DNA from: Poa pratensis
Taxonomy: Eukaryota > Streptophyta > Magnoliopsida > Poales > Poaceae
DNA length: 64,000 nt
Direction: 5' to 3'
Assembly: GCA_947311845.1 (NCBI GenBank)
Contig: CAMZMU010000096.1
Span: 12,851,043-12,915,042 of the forward strand
Made by a program: the position numbers and the translations under genes. The stretch's first letter is position 1. Each line of letters starts with the position of its first letter. Below are positions 42,806 to 56,121 of this stretch, piece by piece. Under the pieces are notes generated by a model, which saw only the letters and a list, made by a program, of their open reading frames with translations, did no database searches and was not told the origin of the DNA.

Positions 42806-45691
42806 TCTCTACTATATAATATGTCTTCAGGTGATGGTTGGTACGTTTTTTAGATTTCCGATTTTACCCCTGCGAGATAGGAAATATCACACGCTATGCC
42901 ACCGCTAAGTCAAACGTACCGGTTGGTAACCTTCGCCCCGCAGCCGCCCCCCCCCCGGTCAAGATCCTCCAGGCGCGACCCCTCCGTGCCCTCCGTAGCG
43001 ATGCCGCTCCGCCGTCCCCAGCCTGCTCTCTCCACCGCCGCACAGAACCACCGTCGACGGCCTTCCTCCAACCCTTTCCGTTCATCTATGATTCTCTCTC
43101 TCTCTCTGAGTGTCTCGTCTTCTCTGACTCTCCCATCTAGGGTTTGGAGGATGCGCATCTAAATATTTCTAGGAGAGAGGTAGAGGCGATATACCGGCAC
43201 AGCGGCCCTAGCGTATGTGACGACGGGAATGAGGAGCGCCACATCTGCCATGGATGCGGGGCGAACGCCGCCTCCACCTCCGACGGGAATGAGCTCCTTC
43301 CTCTATCCCTGCCTTGTTATTTTATTATATTCATCTTTTCCTGTCCAGCTTGTGCAGGCCAACGAAGTGCTAAAAAGGCTCCTTCCTCCGACGGGATCAA
43401 TTTTGCAACTATGGGAAAGGCACTAGGGCGTTATCTTCTCATCTGTAGCTGCTAAACAGGCCTCCGAGTCGCCCAAATCATTAGCGGCTCCTCACGGAAC
43501 GATTGGGACTGCATAATACTGGTGAGAAGGCATCTCTTGGTGGTGAGCAATTTTCAATATGTGTCGGCCAGTATCAAATCTTGTAGTCTCGCTGCCATTC
43601 TGACACTGCTTTTTGTACATGTGTTTCCTCTATAAAGAAAGTACTTTGTCCTGTTCTTTGATGTGGCTGGGATGCACTAAAGCATAGATAATTGAGCTAA
43701 CAAATGCAACTGCCAATACTCTTAACTAATGCCCTGAATATTTTGTTGTCTACGTGTTCTGCAATCAGAATTTTGGATTGGAAGTAAACAATCAGTACTA
43801 CTATCAGAATTAGTAGTAGCAAGAGCCCCCTTCTAAAAAGATAACAAGAGCTGAAGCCTGAAGGTGATTCTGCCAAATTCAGTTTTGTATACCTTCTTTC
43901 AGTTTTTATATTTCTTAAGGTCTTTCTACCACATTATTCTATGAAGGCGTCACTAATTTGGATCTGTCAGCAAATGACATAAGTTTTCCTTAGGGGCATC
44001 TATTGTGCTTGGCTACACGGAAGCCCAATTATGTTGCATTTTTAGTTCAATCTCAAGTATACTGTATTAATCACGTGCAAACTCACAACTTTTGAGCTGA
44101 AGTCCATATACCTGTACTATCAATTTTCAAGAACAACTTTACATACTATCAAGTAAACCACATGTTGAACAATGCGACATGGGTATGCACACAACACACA
44201 TTCTGTCAACTGTTTTCTCTTGTATATTTACTATGGAGGATAGGGCGACCGAGGCTTGTAGTGTTGCACGTAGTAGGTTATGTTCTTTCTGCCCGATCTT
44301 CTGAAAGTTAATAGTAAAGATTTGTAAATGCATGTTGGCATAAGTGATAAATCAATTCAGTCATACATGAGGGCGGACAAAAAGGTATATGCATTATGTG
44401 CAGAGTCTGCAGGCTGATCAACATTTTGTGACTGAAAACAAACTATTTTGGCGTGATCAACATGAGGAGCATATCATTGTGTTAAATCCGCTTATTTATC
44501 ATGCTACTTGGGCGTGATAAATCTTACCATTATTTGGTTCCTTCTGTCGGCATTTAATTGGTGGGGTTATTACCCTCTGATTTTTAATCGGTTCATGGTC
44601 TTTCGCGACAATCAATCTGTCTTGATGTTGGGTTTGCTGGACTTATGGTGAATCTTTGGATTTGTTTTTTTTGTTAATTCTAGACTGGATGCTTCTGAAT
44701 TCATATGATACAAAATTGCAAACTGGGGATTCCTACATCCTGGAGATACTGTACCAATGCATATTCATATGATGCCTTATGTGAGGTTTATTAGTTAACC
44801 AGAATCAATGTATGGTACATAGAGCTAACTAAAGCTTCAGCCTTCGCATGATTGTTTTATTTATTGACCTTGGCAACACCGAATGAAGTTTGCTGGCAGT
44901 TTAATCATTTTCTGAGATATCTTCATTCACCCTCTTATATGCAGAAAAGAGGGACATCAAACTCAAGAGGAGGTACATTAGACAAAACTCGGGGATGAAC
45001 TTGAGGAACGTGAACACAAGCACTTCTCATCCAATGATAAGCCCTATGTTCGTATATTGCCTCTGGGTCTATATGCGCTTTTTTTTGGAAACACTATATG
45101 CGCTTTCTCCCTTGTATAACATATCATGCTTGCTGTAAATTCTCTTATGCGATGTTTGTCTTTTATTACCGCCTCTGTGAATTGTAAGAGATAATTTTTA
45201 CCGCTTTTTCCAGTACAATATGCGGTTACATCTGCGTCAACTATGGTACTCGTTTTGCCGATTACAGTACACACACAAAAGGGATGGATGGCACGAGGGA
45301 AGAGTCAAGTTGTAGAAGAAATCGGTATTTGTCTGGAGGCGCAACAAAGTAATATGTGTGTCATGCTCAACAATCTGCTTTGTCAAATATGGCTTCACTC
45401 AAAATTAAATTTACTTCTAACTCAAACTTGGAGCAGATCTAATGACATCATGTTCTCTTTCCTTGTTTTTATTATTTCTACATTTAAGTAGAAGTTCATT
45501 TTGTGAAATGTGGTTGCAAGTTGCACTTTTATTGATCGTTAGTTTCCAAAGAGTAATTCGGTTGTGGGTCAAATAAGACAATTGGCATGGAAAGCTACAA
45601 TGTTTGATTGATAAAGATTAAATTATTTCTTAGATTGTCGACACATATCTAATTATTTTAGACCCGTTGCAACGCACGGGCAGTTTGCTAG
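42806..45691 (+). mobile_element. Helitron 3 (non-autonomous, 2886 bp) with captured CWC15 exon
   Basis: It starts TCTCTACTATATAATATG at 42806 after host A. It ends with the hairpin CCCGTTGCAACGCACGGG, CAGTTTG and CTAG (45688-45691) before host T. So it has TC/CTAG termini, a 3' hairpin and an AT target. A GC-rich block at 42940-43300 with (CT)n looks like a captured 5' UTR and first exon. A CWC15 exon piece lies at 44943-45050. No RepHel. Confidence 0.8.
44943..45050 (+). pseudogene. captured exon of the splicing factor gene CWC15
   Basis: The frame reads RKEGHQTQEEVH, stop, TKLGDELEEREHKHFSSNDK, PY. Plant CWC15 (Cwf15 family, a Prp19-associated spliceosome protein) has a block of the form RKDGQHTQ-EL---NLRDELEER followed by ERRHYSSKNKSY in this order. 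The piece begins right after an acceptor-like TATATGCAG. It carries one in-frame TAG and lacks both ends of the protein, so it is dead. It is in the same orientation as Helitron 3. Confidence 0.7.
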
Positions 45692-46071
45692 TTTTCATAG
45701 TATTTGTAAAAAACTAGTGTATTTTTATGGTACTTATACATTTTGCCCAGGTTTTAAAATATTTCTGGATCCGCCATTGACGTACTCCTAATTTGCTTAG
45801 TTTATTATTCCACGATGGTACGCAAATCCTTTCCTCCAGACCGATGTATTCGTGTGTAAACTAACCAGAAAGAATTTGCATTGGAGGCTCCACTGTTCGT
45901 GCCATGATCACGGTCGCGGCTGCACGGTGAATGCAGATGCATGCCACGCGCGGTGAGGTTACCCTTTGATCGGTGGCACAACGCGACGGTGTGATGCGCT
46001 CCGGTTCTTGTGTGCCTGAGGTTAGGGGCCGGGGCAGATCAATCATGGCGACAGTGATGAAGTAGCACGTA
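45692..46071. other. non-coding
   Basis: No gene or clear element between Helitron 3 and the Stowaway elements. Confidence 0.4.
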
Positions 46072-46196
46072 CTCCCTCCGTTCCAATTTAATTGACTTGT
46101 GGATGTACTCCCTCCGTTCCAATTTAATTGACTTGGTATTCACCAAATGTGTCACATTTGGTGAATACCAAGTCAATTAAATTGGAACGGAGGGAG
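46072..46196. mobile_element. Stowaway MITE (near-perfect palindrome 46108-46196) plus an adjoining half copy
   Basis: 46108-46196 (89 bp) is flanked by TA and is an almost perfect inverted repeat: CTCCCTCCGTTCCAATTTAA ... TTAAATTGGAACGGAGGGAG, with centre ACCAAATGTGTCACATTTGGT. The first 26 bases also occur at 46072-46097 immediately upstream, also after TA. Confidence 0.9.
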
Positions 46197-47403
46197 TACG
46201 ACGGTAGGAGTGTGTAGTCTAGTGGCGGAAGCTAGGTGCAAATCTATGGATTTTGGTCCCTGGTGATCAAGTGACCACCATGGCTCATAATAACCCCCCG
46301 CAAAAGAAGGCTCATAATATATAATCCCTTGACCATTAATTTAGTTGGTGATTCTGGTTTATAATTGGTACTATTTGTCGAACCACAAACAATCAGGGTC
46401 ACGGCTCATGCTAAACGTGATTATCGGCTTCCCTACTTGATACAAAATCCGCGGCACAAACAAACCGAGAAGCACACTAGGGCCCCGCCTGGATGGACCG
46501 TAATTAACCAACACCAGTGGAGATTTCACGGAGCAGGGAAGGTCCTTTAGAAAAATACTACGCAAGGACCGGAATTATTACGGTTCGGTGAATACTCACG
46601 ACATACCAAGCGGGGCCTAGAGGAGATGGGTGCGATAACCTAACTAAACAAAGAGATAGTATCGATACAAGACACCAAATTCCGACTCTCGGTGAGTTAA
46701 GGGCACGTCCCGTTGTTCAAATCTGACTCCATGATCATCTCAAATCACACTTTATAGTCTAATTTTAAGGGCCAAAGATGTTCCGCTCCACTGTCGAATT
46801 TTGGAGGTGAGTGTCTTTTGGGGGTAGATGTGATCACTCCCATTTCCTCGGCTCCGCGTCGAATTCTCGCTAGACGCGACCTAGGTCGGTTGCGACGACA
46901 AGGCGAACATAGTGTGGCACATACAAGACAGAGGCATCAGAGGGAGAGTGATGTGACATGACAGTCGCCAAGCATGCAAAGCTTTTTGTGGGAGTGCAGG
47001 TAGTCCTAGAAATTCACCGCCTCAAAGCTGCTAGATCGAGGGCGACATGGCAAGATGTTTTGCCACACACTTGCCCCATTGAAATGCTCCTCCGTTCTGA
47101 AACGTGGTTTTTGTTCAAATGAAGGTAACAAAAATTTAGCCCTAGCAGGGACGACAAACGACCATTGTCATTCCATAGCCAGACACGATCATCAGACTAG
47201 CGAAAAAAATCAGTTCCAACAAACGGTCAAAGATCAAAGAACATGTGACCACTCCATCATCACACTCACCGGCAGGTGACCCGCCTCCCCCAACCCAAAC
47301 CGCCACGCCCTACACGACTGGCGCTTAATCCCACTCTTCCTCAATTAACCCCCAGAATTAGCAAAATTAAACTTAAAAAAGCGCACCCTTATTTTTCCTT
47401 TTC
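46197..47403. other. intergenic, then promoter-proximal region of the AGD gene
   Basis: No ORF with support. 46200-47050 is unremarkable. 47276-47400 becomes C-rich and leads into the CT-rich leader. Confidence 0.45.
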
Positions 47404-47424
47404 CTCTCTCTCTCTCTCTCTCTT
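47404..47424 (+). promoter_or_regulatory. (CT)n pyrimidine patch in the AGD core promoter or 5' leader
   Basis: About ten CT repeats lie 350 bp before the start codon, followed by GC-rich leader sequence. Pyrimidine patches are common near plant transcription starts. No clear TATA box is seen in this position, so the start site is not fixed. Confidence 0.35.
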
Positions 47425-47775
47425 TACAACTCTGTCCCCTCTCCTCTCGCCATTTCGATTCCTCTGCCCCCACCGCCATTTCGCCGATTCCGGCCGCCGC
47501 CTAGGGTTTCTCGCCCAGCCTTGTTGGCCGTGCAGTACGACAGTGCGTCCCTCCCCCGCCTGCCTGCGGTACGCGGCGTCCGGAGGAGGAGCGGGCGGCC
47601 TGTCATCTGTTGCGGCGAGGTGGAGGAGGCGGCGGGGTGGTCGCGGAGTGGGTCCCCGGCGAGTGGGGTTTCAGGGGCTGTGGTAGCAGGGGTTGATGAG
47701 GTGGTAGGAGGTGGAAGGGTGGTGCGGTGTTGAAGTGGCGGCGGCGGCGGCGGCGCGGAGGCGTAGGAGGCAGAC

Positions 47776-50700
47776 ATGTATTTCACCAGGCTCGATGACT
47801 CGCCCATGTTCAGGAAGCAGGTGAGCCGACTACGGACTCGTTGGATCTCGATTCATGGCGGTAGGGGGATCCCGCCTCGTTCGAGAGGAGGGGGTGACTG
47901 GTGTCTGGGGAGGGACAAGAGCTTGCGGCTTCCGGTGTAATGCCTGTCGCTGCTGGCTTCAGGAATGGCCTCCCGGCGATTGGCTGGATCCGTCCTTGTC
48001 TTGGGGCCGTACCGGTGGGAATGAGTGGAGGAAGTCTGATCCCTCTCGGTTAGCATTTGAATTCAAGATTTGAAATTGAGCAGTTCTGCCTTGCTCTGTG
48101 CCTGTGGTAGGGTGGCTATGCAGGATTCTTATCCTTTTTGGTTGTTTGATTCGTGTAACTGGTGAATTTAGTCATTTACTGCTTGAGTTCCTGACGACAA
48201 CCGCATATTTTGAGTTATTTAGATTTTATTTGTTATGTCGTCATGCTTGTGTTTGGTAGGCCAATGTTTGTTTTGATGCAATGATGTAGCAATGCTTTGC
48301 TTGTTTATGCATACATCTTGTTTGTATTACTGGTATAGGTCATGTTTGTGATGCAGGAATTTGACAGTAAATCGTCAATTCAGCCTTCCAACTGGGCCAG
48401 ACATTTCTAAAACTATTGGATTCTTGTCGAGGAAGTCTACTAGCTAATTTTACGTAATGTAATGTCGTGAGGAACAAATTTAATAACCGTAGACAATTCA
48501 GTAAATGGAGGTGTATTTGATATGATCCATGTGCTTTAGTTACATCTTTTTCATTTTGTATGCTCGGCTAAGTACTAATTTGCCGTGCAGTTAGCTTTTT
48601 TAATCGTTGTTCTTAAATAAGCTTTTTGGGTTTACTAACTGTCTTGAAATTTTTCTTCTTTCAATAAACAGATGCAATCTATTGAAGAAGGTGCTGAATT
48701 GTTGAGAGAGAGATGCTTAAAGTATCACAAAGGTTGCCGCAAATACACGTAAGTGACCATTGGTATCTCATTTAAGTGACATTGTTTATTTGTCAACCCA
48801 ATTCCATTCAGGAGTACGGCTGTTGTTCTCTAAGACCTTTTTTCCTCCCTTATTTACACTTGGGTGCTGCTATCTAGTGTTGAAAACACATACATTTTCC
48901 CTTTTATTTCAGTGAAGGGCTAGGGGAAGCATATGATGGAGATATTGCGTTCGCAAGTTCACTGGAAGCATTTGGAGGCGGTCACAATGATCCAATCAGT
49001 GTTGCGTTTGGAGGTTAGAAATATAGTTCTTATTCAAGCACAATTATTTAATTCTGTTCTAGTTACATTCACTTCTGTTTACTGATTTGAGCATTCCTTT
49101 CGTTTTCATGCTTATGCAGTGTTTGTGCAGTTCTCATGTAGTTGTGGTTTTAGACAGGATTTGTGATACCAAGATGTGTTTATTACAGTTGCTTATTACC
49201 ATTTTATCCATAATAATTAAGGTTATGAATTCTAGTCCGGTTTGCAGGCTATTATTATTTTTGCTTTTGTCTCGCTGCACCTTCAGTTACATAGAGCCAG
49301 TTTTTTTAAGATCTTTTATCTTATCTGTTAGCTGTTGCATTTCTTACTAGGTGGCGTCAGATTTGTCTACTTTTTGGTTGCTGTACCCATACTGCCATAC
49401 ATAGTGCTAGAGTTGTAGGAGTAGGTCACCAATGGTACTAATACTACTGTCTAGTAAAACACTCGCACTAGTACGCCAACGGTCAAAAAGGCATCTGCAC
49501 AACTTCTCAAAAGCTGACTTCGGAAACAGAGGGGTTCACTGCAAATAAGGATGCATTCAAATGCAAAGGTCTGTTAATTGTAGGAGTAAAACCTGCCGTG
49601 CTGACACCTGAAATCCTCAGATGATAACTTTATATGGTTCACAGCTAAATGAGAATCAAAGAGAGTATTTTTCATGTGTAAAAAAAAATTACAAGACATA
49701 ATAACTTTCATTAGGTTTCGTTGGCAACGTTTTACTTTTCTTATAAGTTTCCAAATTGGTCTGTTCTCTTCTAAATTAAGGCATATATCTCTTTTCCAGG
49801 GCCCGTTATGACCAAATTTACAATTGCCTTGAGAGAAATTGGAACATACAAGGAAGTTTTGCGCTCCCAGGTAGACATTCATATATATATTTACTGCGCA
49901 TATGTCCTTTCATTTAACTTCAATTTTTGGTGGTATAACTTCTGGCATATTGTTATGGTAGGTTGAGAATATGCTAAATGACAAGTTGCTGCAGTTTGTG
50001 GACATTGATTTGCATGATGTGAAGGTACTGGCATGATTTTATGGTGACATCTAATATATAAATTCCACAATGGTTTTGTACCTGTCATTAAATTGGATAA
50101 CATTTGTTCAGGATGCCCGAAAGCGTTTTGACAAGGCTAGCCTTTTGTATGACCAGGTAATACTATGGTTTAGGTCATTTCAAAGTTAAAAATTTAAGCA
50201 TCTCTTCAAGCTGCAATAACTAATGTTTTACTTTCTTCAGAAAAAATGATGAGTTCTATGTTGTCCCAATTTCCTTTGGTCCTTACATTATTCTGTTGAC
50301 CTGCTAATATGATAGCTTACTTTCACTGTAACCAGAAAGACTATGTTTGCTATTTTGATAACAAAGTGATTCATTCTAGCTAGTAAACTAATCTAGGATA
50401 AGCAGATTCTGCAGTTTGTTGTGCAGATAATTTTACTGCACTGTAGCACCAATATGTTAGATTTGTTTCATTTCTACGGTTGTTCAGCATGCCTAACATT
50501 TCCAGTACAGCAGTTGATGATGCATTTTAAACAAAAGTTGAGTTTATTCTCAAAAGGGTCTTCATTTACTGTTTATCTTCTCACACAGGCTCGTGATAGG
50601 TATTTATCCTTAAAAAAGGGCACAAGGACAGACGTTGCAACTGCAGTTGAGGATGTAAGTTTCTTTATTTATTTGGACTTATCAAACTTCTGTTAGATGC

Positions 50701-53700
50701 TATGGTCACTTCCTGTCTCTTACCAACTTGCTTGTGACGTTACCAGGAGCTCCACAGTGCCAGATCTTCATTTGAGCAAGCTCGTTTCAATCTGGTAGGA
50801 GCAATGCTTCCCTATATCACTATTTAACTATTCTGATTTCTGTATTTGTATATTTGACATTCCTTTTGTTTTGTCTAATCTACTACGTTAATTAACAGGT
50901 GACCGCACTTTCAAATATTGAGGCAAAGAAAAGGTTCGAGTTTTTGGAAGCTGTTAGTGGGACGATGGATGCACATCTTCGTTATTTCAAACAAGTACTG
51001 GCTTGTCATTATTTGCATTTTGACATATCCTGATTATGCACAATTGTGATTCAAGCTTCCTTGGTTGCCTTTTCTTCAGGGATATGAATTACTCCATCAG
51101 ATGGAACCATATATCAATCAAGTAACTCTTTAACCATGACTTCTTTTTTCATTTTTTGTAGTGCTACATCTGAATGTTTCATACAAGTTGCTTATGTAGT
51201 TGAAGTAATATATACGCACTTATTAATGAATATGCAACATTTTTCGGCCGCTGATGCGTCATTTATTATCCTTGCATGTCATATGCACGTTCAACAACAA
51301 CAACAACAACAACAAAGCCTTTTTTTCCCAAACAAGTTGGGGTAGGCTAGAGTTGAAACCCATAAGATCTCGAAACCAGGTCATGGTTCTGGCACATGGA
51401 TAGCTAACTTCCACGCAGCCCTATCCATGGCTAGTTCTTTGGTGATATTCCAATCCTTCAGATCTCTCTTAACATACTCCTCCCATGTCAAGTTTGGCCT
51501 ACCACGACCCCTCTTAACATTCTCATCCCGCTTTATCCGTCCGGTATGCAATGGCGCTTCCGGAGGCCTATGTTCTATATGACCAAACCATCTTAGACGG
51601 TGTTGGACAACCTTCTCTTCAATTGGTGCTACCCCAACTCTCTCACGTATATCATCGTTCCTAACCTGGTCCTTTCTTGTGTGGCCACATATCCATCTCA
51701 ACATGCGCATCTCCGCTACACCTAACTGTTGGATATGTCATCTCTTGGTCGGCCAACATTCTGCGCCATACAACATCGCAGGTCGAATCGCCGTCCTATA
51801 GAACTTGCCTTTTAGCTTTTGTGGTACTTTCCTATCGCAGAGGACGCCAGAAGCTTGGCGCCACTTCATCGCCGTATCAACTAACTCCCGTAGCTTGCCC
51901 GTCAGGGACCCTACGTTCCAGCTATCTAAGCGGATCCTCCTAGGCTTGGCTAACTTCCTTACCCTCCGCACTCGTCGAGTCAAATGCGAAGACCCTTGCT
52001 CATTTTTCACTACACCCGGGCGTCGATGCAGCGCGCCACTAAGGATGCGACGACCCGATCCTTGCTCACTTATCACCGTATCCAGATCAAGATACGGCGC
52101 GCCACCAAGGGGGTGGCGGCCCGGCCCTTGCCCATTTGACACCACACCCGGGTTCCAATATGGCGCGTCGCTAGGAGGGTTACGCCCCAACGAGGTTCTT
52201 TTGGGTTTCATCTCCATAAGAGTGGCTGGTTTTTTTTTCCGTTGGCTTGCCAAGCCTATCACAACCCTCCTCTATCCGGGCTTGGGACTGGCTATGTTGA
52301 GACAACATAGGGGTCCTTGCATGTCATATGCACGTTCACCTTCAAGAAATTGACCTGCAGTTAGGGGTTAGATGGTCCTGTTCCAGTTGTTTCATTACTA
52401 CATTATTTGTCATTTGGCGCTAATTGTGCTCAAGTTTGTTTTTGTTGTTTTATGATTTTTTGAAGTAGAATGCATCATTTTGGTTACTGAATCCACCAAA
52501 TATTAATGTAGCTTCCTGTGCCTGCTCGTGTTTTCAAGATAACAAATGTTTGTTTTAACACACTATGGATCCTCCCTTTGCAGGTTCTTGCTTATGCACA
52601 GCAATCAAGAGAAAGGTCTAACTACGAGCAAGCTGCTCTTGTAGAAAGGATGCAAGAGTTCAAAAGGCAAATTGATCGAGAAAGTCGGTGGTCACCAAAT
52701 GGCATGACGGATTCCCCTAATGGTGATGGAATACAAGCAATTGGTAGAAGTTCACATAAGATGATTGAAGCAGTCATGCAGTCAGCTTCAAAGGGCAAGG
52801 TAGCAGCACATTCTTGACTTGAAGGTTCTCGTTCATGCATGCAGTTAGGTGTACATTTCAACCAATAAATGTGTTATATTAAAAATTGTCTACATAATAT
52901 CAGGTTCAGACCATTCGGCAAGGCTATCTCTCGAAGCGATCTTCAAATTTGAGAGGTGACTGGAAAAGGAGGTTCTTTGTCCTTGATAATCGAGGAATGT
53001 TATACTATTATCGCAAGCAGACTAGTCGGCCATCCGTAGGTCCTCCGTACCACCTATCAAATACTCAAATTTTCATGACATTACTCACATGCTTAGAGTG
53101 TACATTTCACATAATTCCATCATCTTTCCCTGTTATAATTTTGTAGAGTGGTTATTCTAACCAACGGAGCAGCACCCCACCGAGCATGGCTCTGGGTTGC
53201 TCAGCAGATGGTTCTCTTCTCATTATCATGGCGGTGTACATGATGAGAAATCTGTTGCACGACATACAGTAAACCTGCTAACATCAACCATTAAAGTTGA
53301 TGCAGACCAATCAGATCTAAGGTTCTGCTTCAGAATAATTTCTCCCACAAAAAACTACACATTGCAGGTATGCAGCTTAACCAGAAACCTGTTGTCTATA
53401 TTTTCCATCAGGCATAGAATGATGTGATATGACACCCCAAATGAAGAATGACACCATACAAAGTTTTCAATATATGCCAACTCGTTTCCTATCTCTTCTT
53501 GGGCAGGCAGAGAGTGCAATGGATCAGATGGATTGGATTGAAAAGATCACTGGTGTAATTGCTTCTTTGTTAAGCTCCCAATCCCCTGAGCGGGTTAGTG
53601 TTTAATGACTTCTGTGTAATTATTTATGTATCCAGATTTGATTTTCTTAACACTAATATTTTGTTCCAGCGTCTACTGCTGAGCCCTAAGGGCAGTGGCC

Positions 53701-56121
53701 ATCATCGAACAAACAGTGAAAGTAGCTCTTTCAGTAGCTCAACAGAACTTGACCATTCCATAAGTGAAGATTGTATGATGGAAAAGAACTCAGGAAGTGG
53801 GTATTTTGAGCACTCTTCTAGAGTTACACAGCATCACCGAACCAGCATGAGACCTGATAAGCCAATTGAATTGCTTAGAAAGGTGGCGGGTAATGATATG
53901 TGTGCTGATTGTGGTGCTGCAGAGCCTGATTGGGCATCCCTAAACCTCGGAGTTCTTCTATGCATAGAATGTTCTGGTGTACACAGAAATCTTGGTGTGC
54001 ACATATCTAAGGTAAGCAAGAGATACTCTTGAAAGTTTACACGGCAAAAAGGCCATCATAAAAACGCAGTGTATATGTATTGCTTGTTTTCTATTCAGTT
54101 ATTTAAAGGACCAGACTCTACAAAGATACTTGTGTATATGTGCATGATCCTATGTGTTTATGCAAACAAGAGACGGAGTTGCAATACCTGCATCTTTAAT
54201 AGGAACATAGATTTTTGGGATGAATTGGTGACTTGATGTCTATTTCATGCACACTTTTTTTAAAATATTTTGATTCATTTCGACAACTTACACCCACCAG
54301 TTATGATTTAGATTCACTATTTTGCGATTTGCATGCTGAACTTTACCTAAACAGTACCTTGCACTGACAGGTAAGGTCTCTGACACTTGATGTCAGGGTG
54401 TGGGAGCCATCCGTTATCAATCTCTTCCAGTCTTTAGGCAACACATTTGCCAATACTATCTGGGAAGAAATGTTACCTTCGTCAGGCACTGTTGATCATG
54501 GTGGCACTTCGAGGTAACTTGATGCTGTTTGTAACTATACAAAATTTGTAGAATCACTGTTGTTGTATTATCATTCTCTTAACTTGCAACGTTTACTGTT
54601 TTGCAGGACCGATGGAATTGAAAACACATCAGGTAGCTTGGCTGTCAGCAAGCCCAAACACTCGGATCCTATCGCTCTAAAGGAGAAATTTATTCATGCC
54701 AAGGTACTTATAGTTCACCTTTTCTTTCAGTGTATTTTCATGAATCACATATGAGTTAGTGTTATAGGAAACATTCATTGAGTATAAGTGATCTAAGGAA
54801 ATGCCCATAAAACTAGTGCTTCGTTGGGCACAATTGTTACTTGTAATTGCCGCAACCAATTGAACTCCTTGGAAAAGTACACATTGGTTTACAGAGTGCA
54901 TAATAATTCTGTACAAAGTAGAGGGCTAAGGACATCTGCAACGGGCCACCTCACCTGTATCTAAAAGGCTGTCATGTTATACTTTTTGTGAGGTGGAGGG
55001 AGGGAATAGAGGGGAGAACACAGTTTTTTGCATGATATACAACCTCGAAAACAAATCAAGAACATCAGATACATAAAAAAACCACATTTTAGAAAGATGT
55101 TATTTCTACTTCATGGGGTCCAAGGGACATTGGGTTTTGGGAGTGAGAAGGTAGAGAACATAACAGGTGGACTTGGTGAGATTTAAGTCATACTACAGTC
55201 GTATGAATTTGTGGCATGATAAAAATTCTTTAGATTACTGTATTTTAGTTCTATTCATTGTTGATGTGAAATAGTAGATAACTTTAGACCGGTTTATTAT
55301 AGATGGCCGAAGAGATAAATTTTAATTTGGCCGGTTAAATTTTCATTTGCAACATGCTGTCATGGTTAGTTCCTGATGATTATTTCTTCAACCTTCCAGT
55401 ATGCAGAAAAGGATTTCGTACGAAAGCATAACATGGATGATACTCAGCTAGCACAGCAGATGTGGGACAATGTAAGTTCAAACAACAAGACGGGGGTGTA
55501 CAGTCTGATAGTGGGATCAAACGCCGATGTGAATTTAACCTATGGGCAAACATCATTCAGTTCGGCTTTGACTCTTGGAAAAGCGCTTCTCTTACAAGAG
55601 CAGACAGCTTCTCCGTCAAATGGTAGTTCTAGATGTTTTGACCACGGCGCGCTCGAGAAGATTTCTCCGAGGGGTTCTCTTTCTCCTGCAAGCACAAGTG
55701 CGCGTGCAGACGAAACAGATGGCTGTGCCGAGGGATTATCTCTGCTCCATCTAGCGTGCCGTGTTGCGGATATAGGCATGGTTGAACTGCTCTTGCAGTA
55801 TGGTGCCAGCGTAAATTCTACAGATTCTAGAGGCCGAACACCGCTCCATCACAGCATTCTGAAAGAAAGACGCGTGTTTGCCAAGCTGCTCCTTTCCAGG
55901 TATACAAATGCTTGTATCGTAGTAGGACTGCACCTTTTGTTGTGTGCTTTACTTTGTTTTCTTAACGTGTGGAGGCCTCTAACTCGGTTGATTCTCCATG
56001 CAGGGGCGCTGATTCGCAAGCCACAGACCGTGACGGCAGAACAGCGTTGCAGTATGCCATCGACAGCGGAACTATCGATGACGAAGAGATTCTTGTTTTA
56101 TTAGAAGACCCGGGTAGATAA
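47776..56121 (+). CDS. BAR-PH-ArfGAP-ankyrin protein, plant AGD1-4 class (ACAP type), with a 1-bp frameshift in exon 13
   Basis: Coding exons: 47776-47820, 48672-48748, 48913-49013, 49800-49870, 49962-50024, 50112-50156, 50589-50654, 50747-50794, 50899-50994, 51080-51121, 52584-52799, 52904-53035, 53147-53367, 53507-53593, 53670-54011, 54371-54513, 54607-54703, 55400-55899, 56004-56121; all GT-AG with matching phases. One extra base in exon 13 would give 836 aa. BAR: 1-about 230 (start [15 protein letters not shown]). PH: about 291-437 ([27 protein letters not shown]). ArfGAP: about 500-620, C-x2-C-x16-C-x2-C (CADC...CIEC) with arginine-finger context [12 protein letters not shown]. Two to three ankyrin repeats: about 744-831. 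The family (Arabidopsis AGD1-4, AGD3 = VAN3/SCARFACE) binds membranes and phosphoinositides and stimulates GTP hydrolysis on ARF GTPases in vesicle traffic. Exon 13 is 221 nt: after NQRSSTP the frame is lost, and the conserved [12 protein letters not shown] resumes in another frame. Confidence 0.92.
51294..52313 (-). mobile_element. internally deleted RTE-type retrotransposon in AGD intron 10, 25-bp TSD
   Basis: The 25-bp sequence beginning TCCTTGCATGTCATATGCAC stands at 51269-51293 and 52314-52338. The insert has a (TTG)n 3' tail on the minus strand ((CAA)n at 51294-51316), as RTE elements do. Its minus-strand frame 52262-51738 reads an N-terminal region, the endonuclease start ([20 protein letters not shown]), then jumps directly into the end of the reverse transcriptase ([29 protein letters not shown]). 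It continues in the next frame at 51710-51381 with the RTE C-terminus ([47 protein letters not shown]). The core of endonuclease and RT is gone, but both ends are present. Confidence 0.85.
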
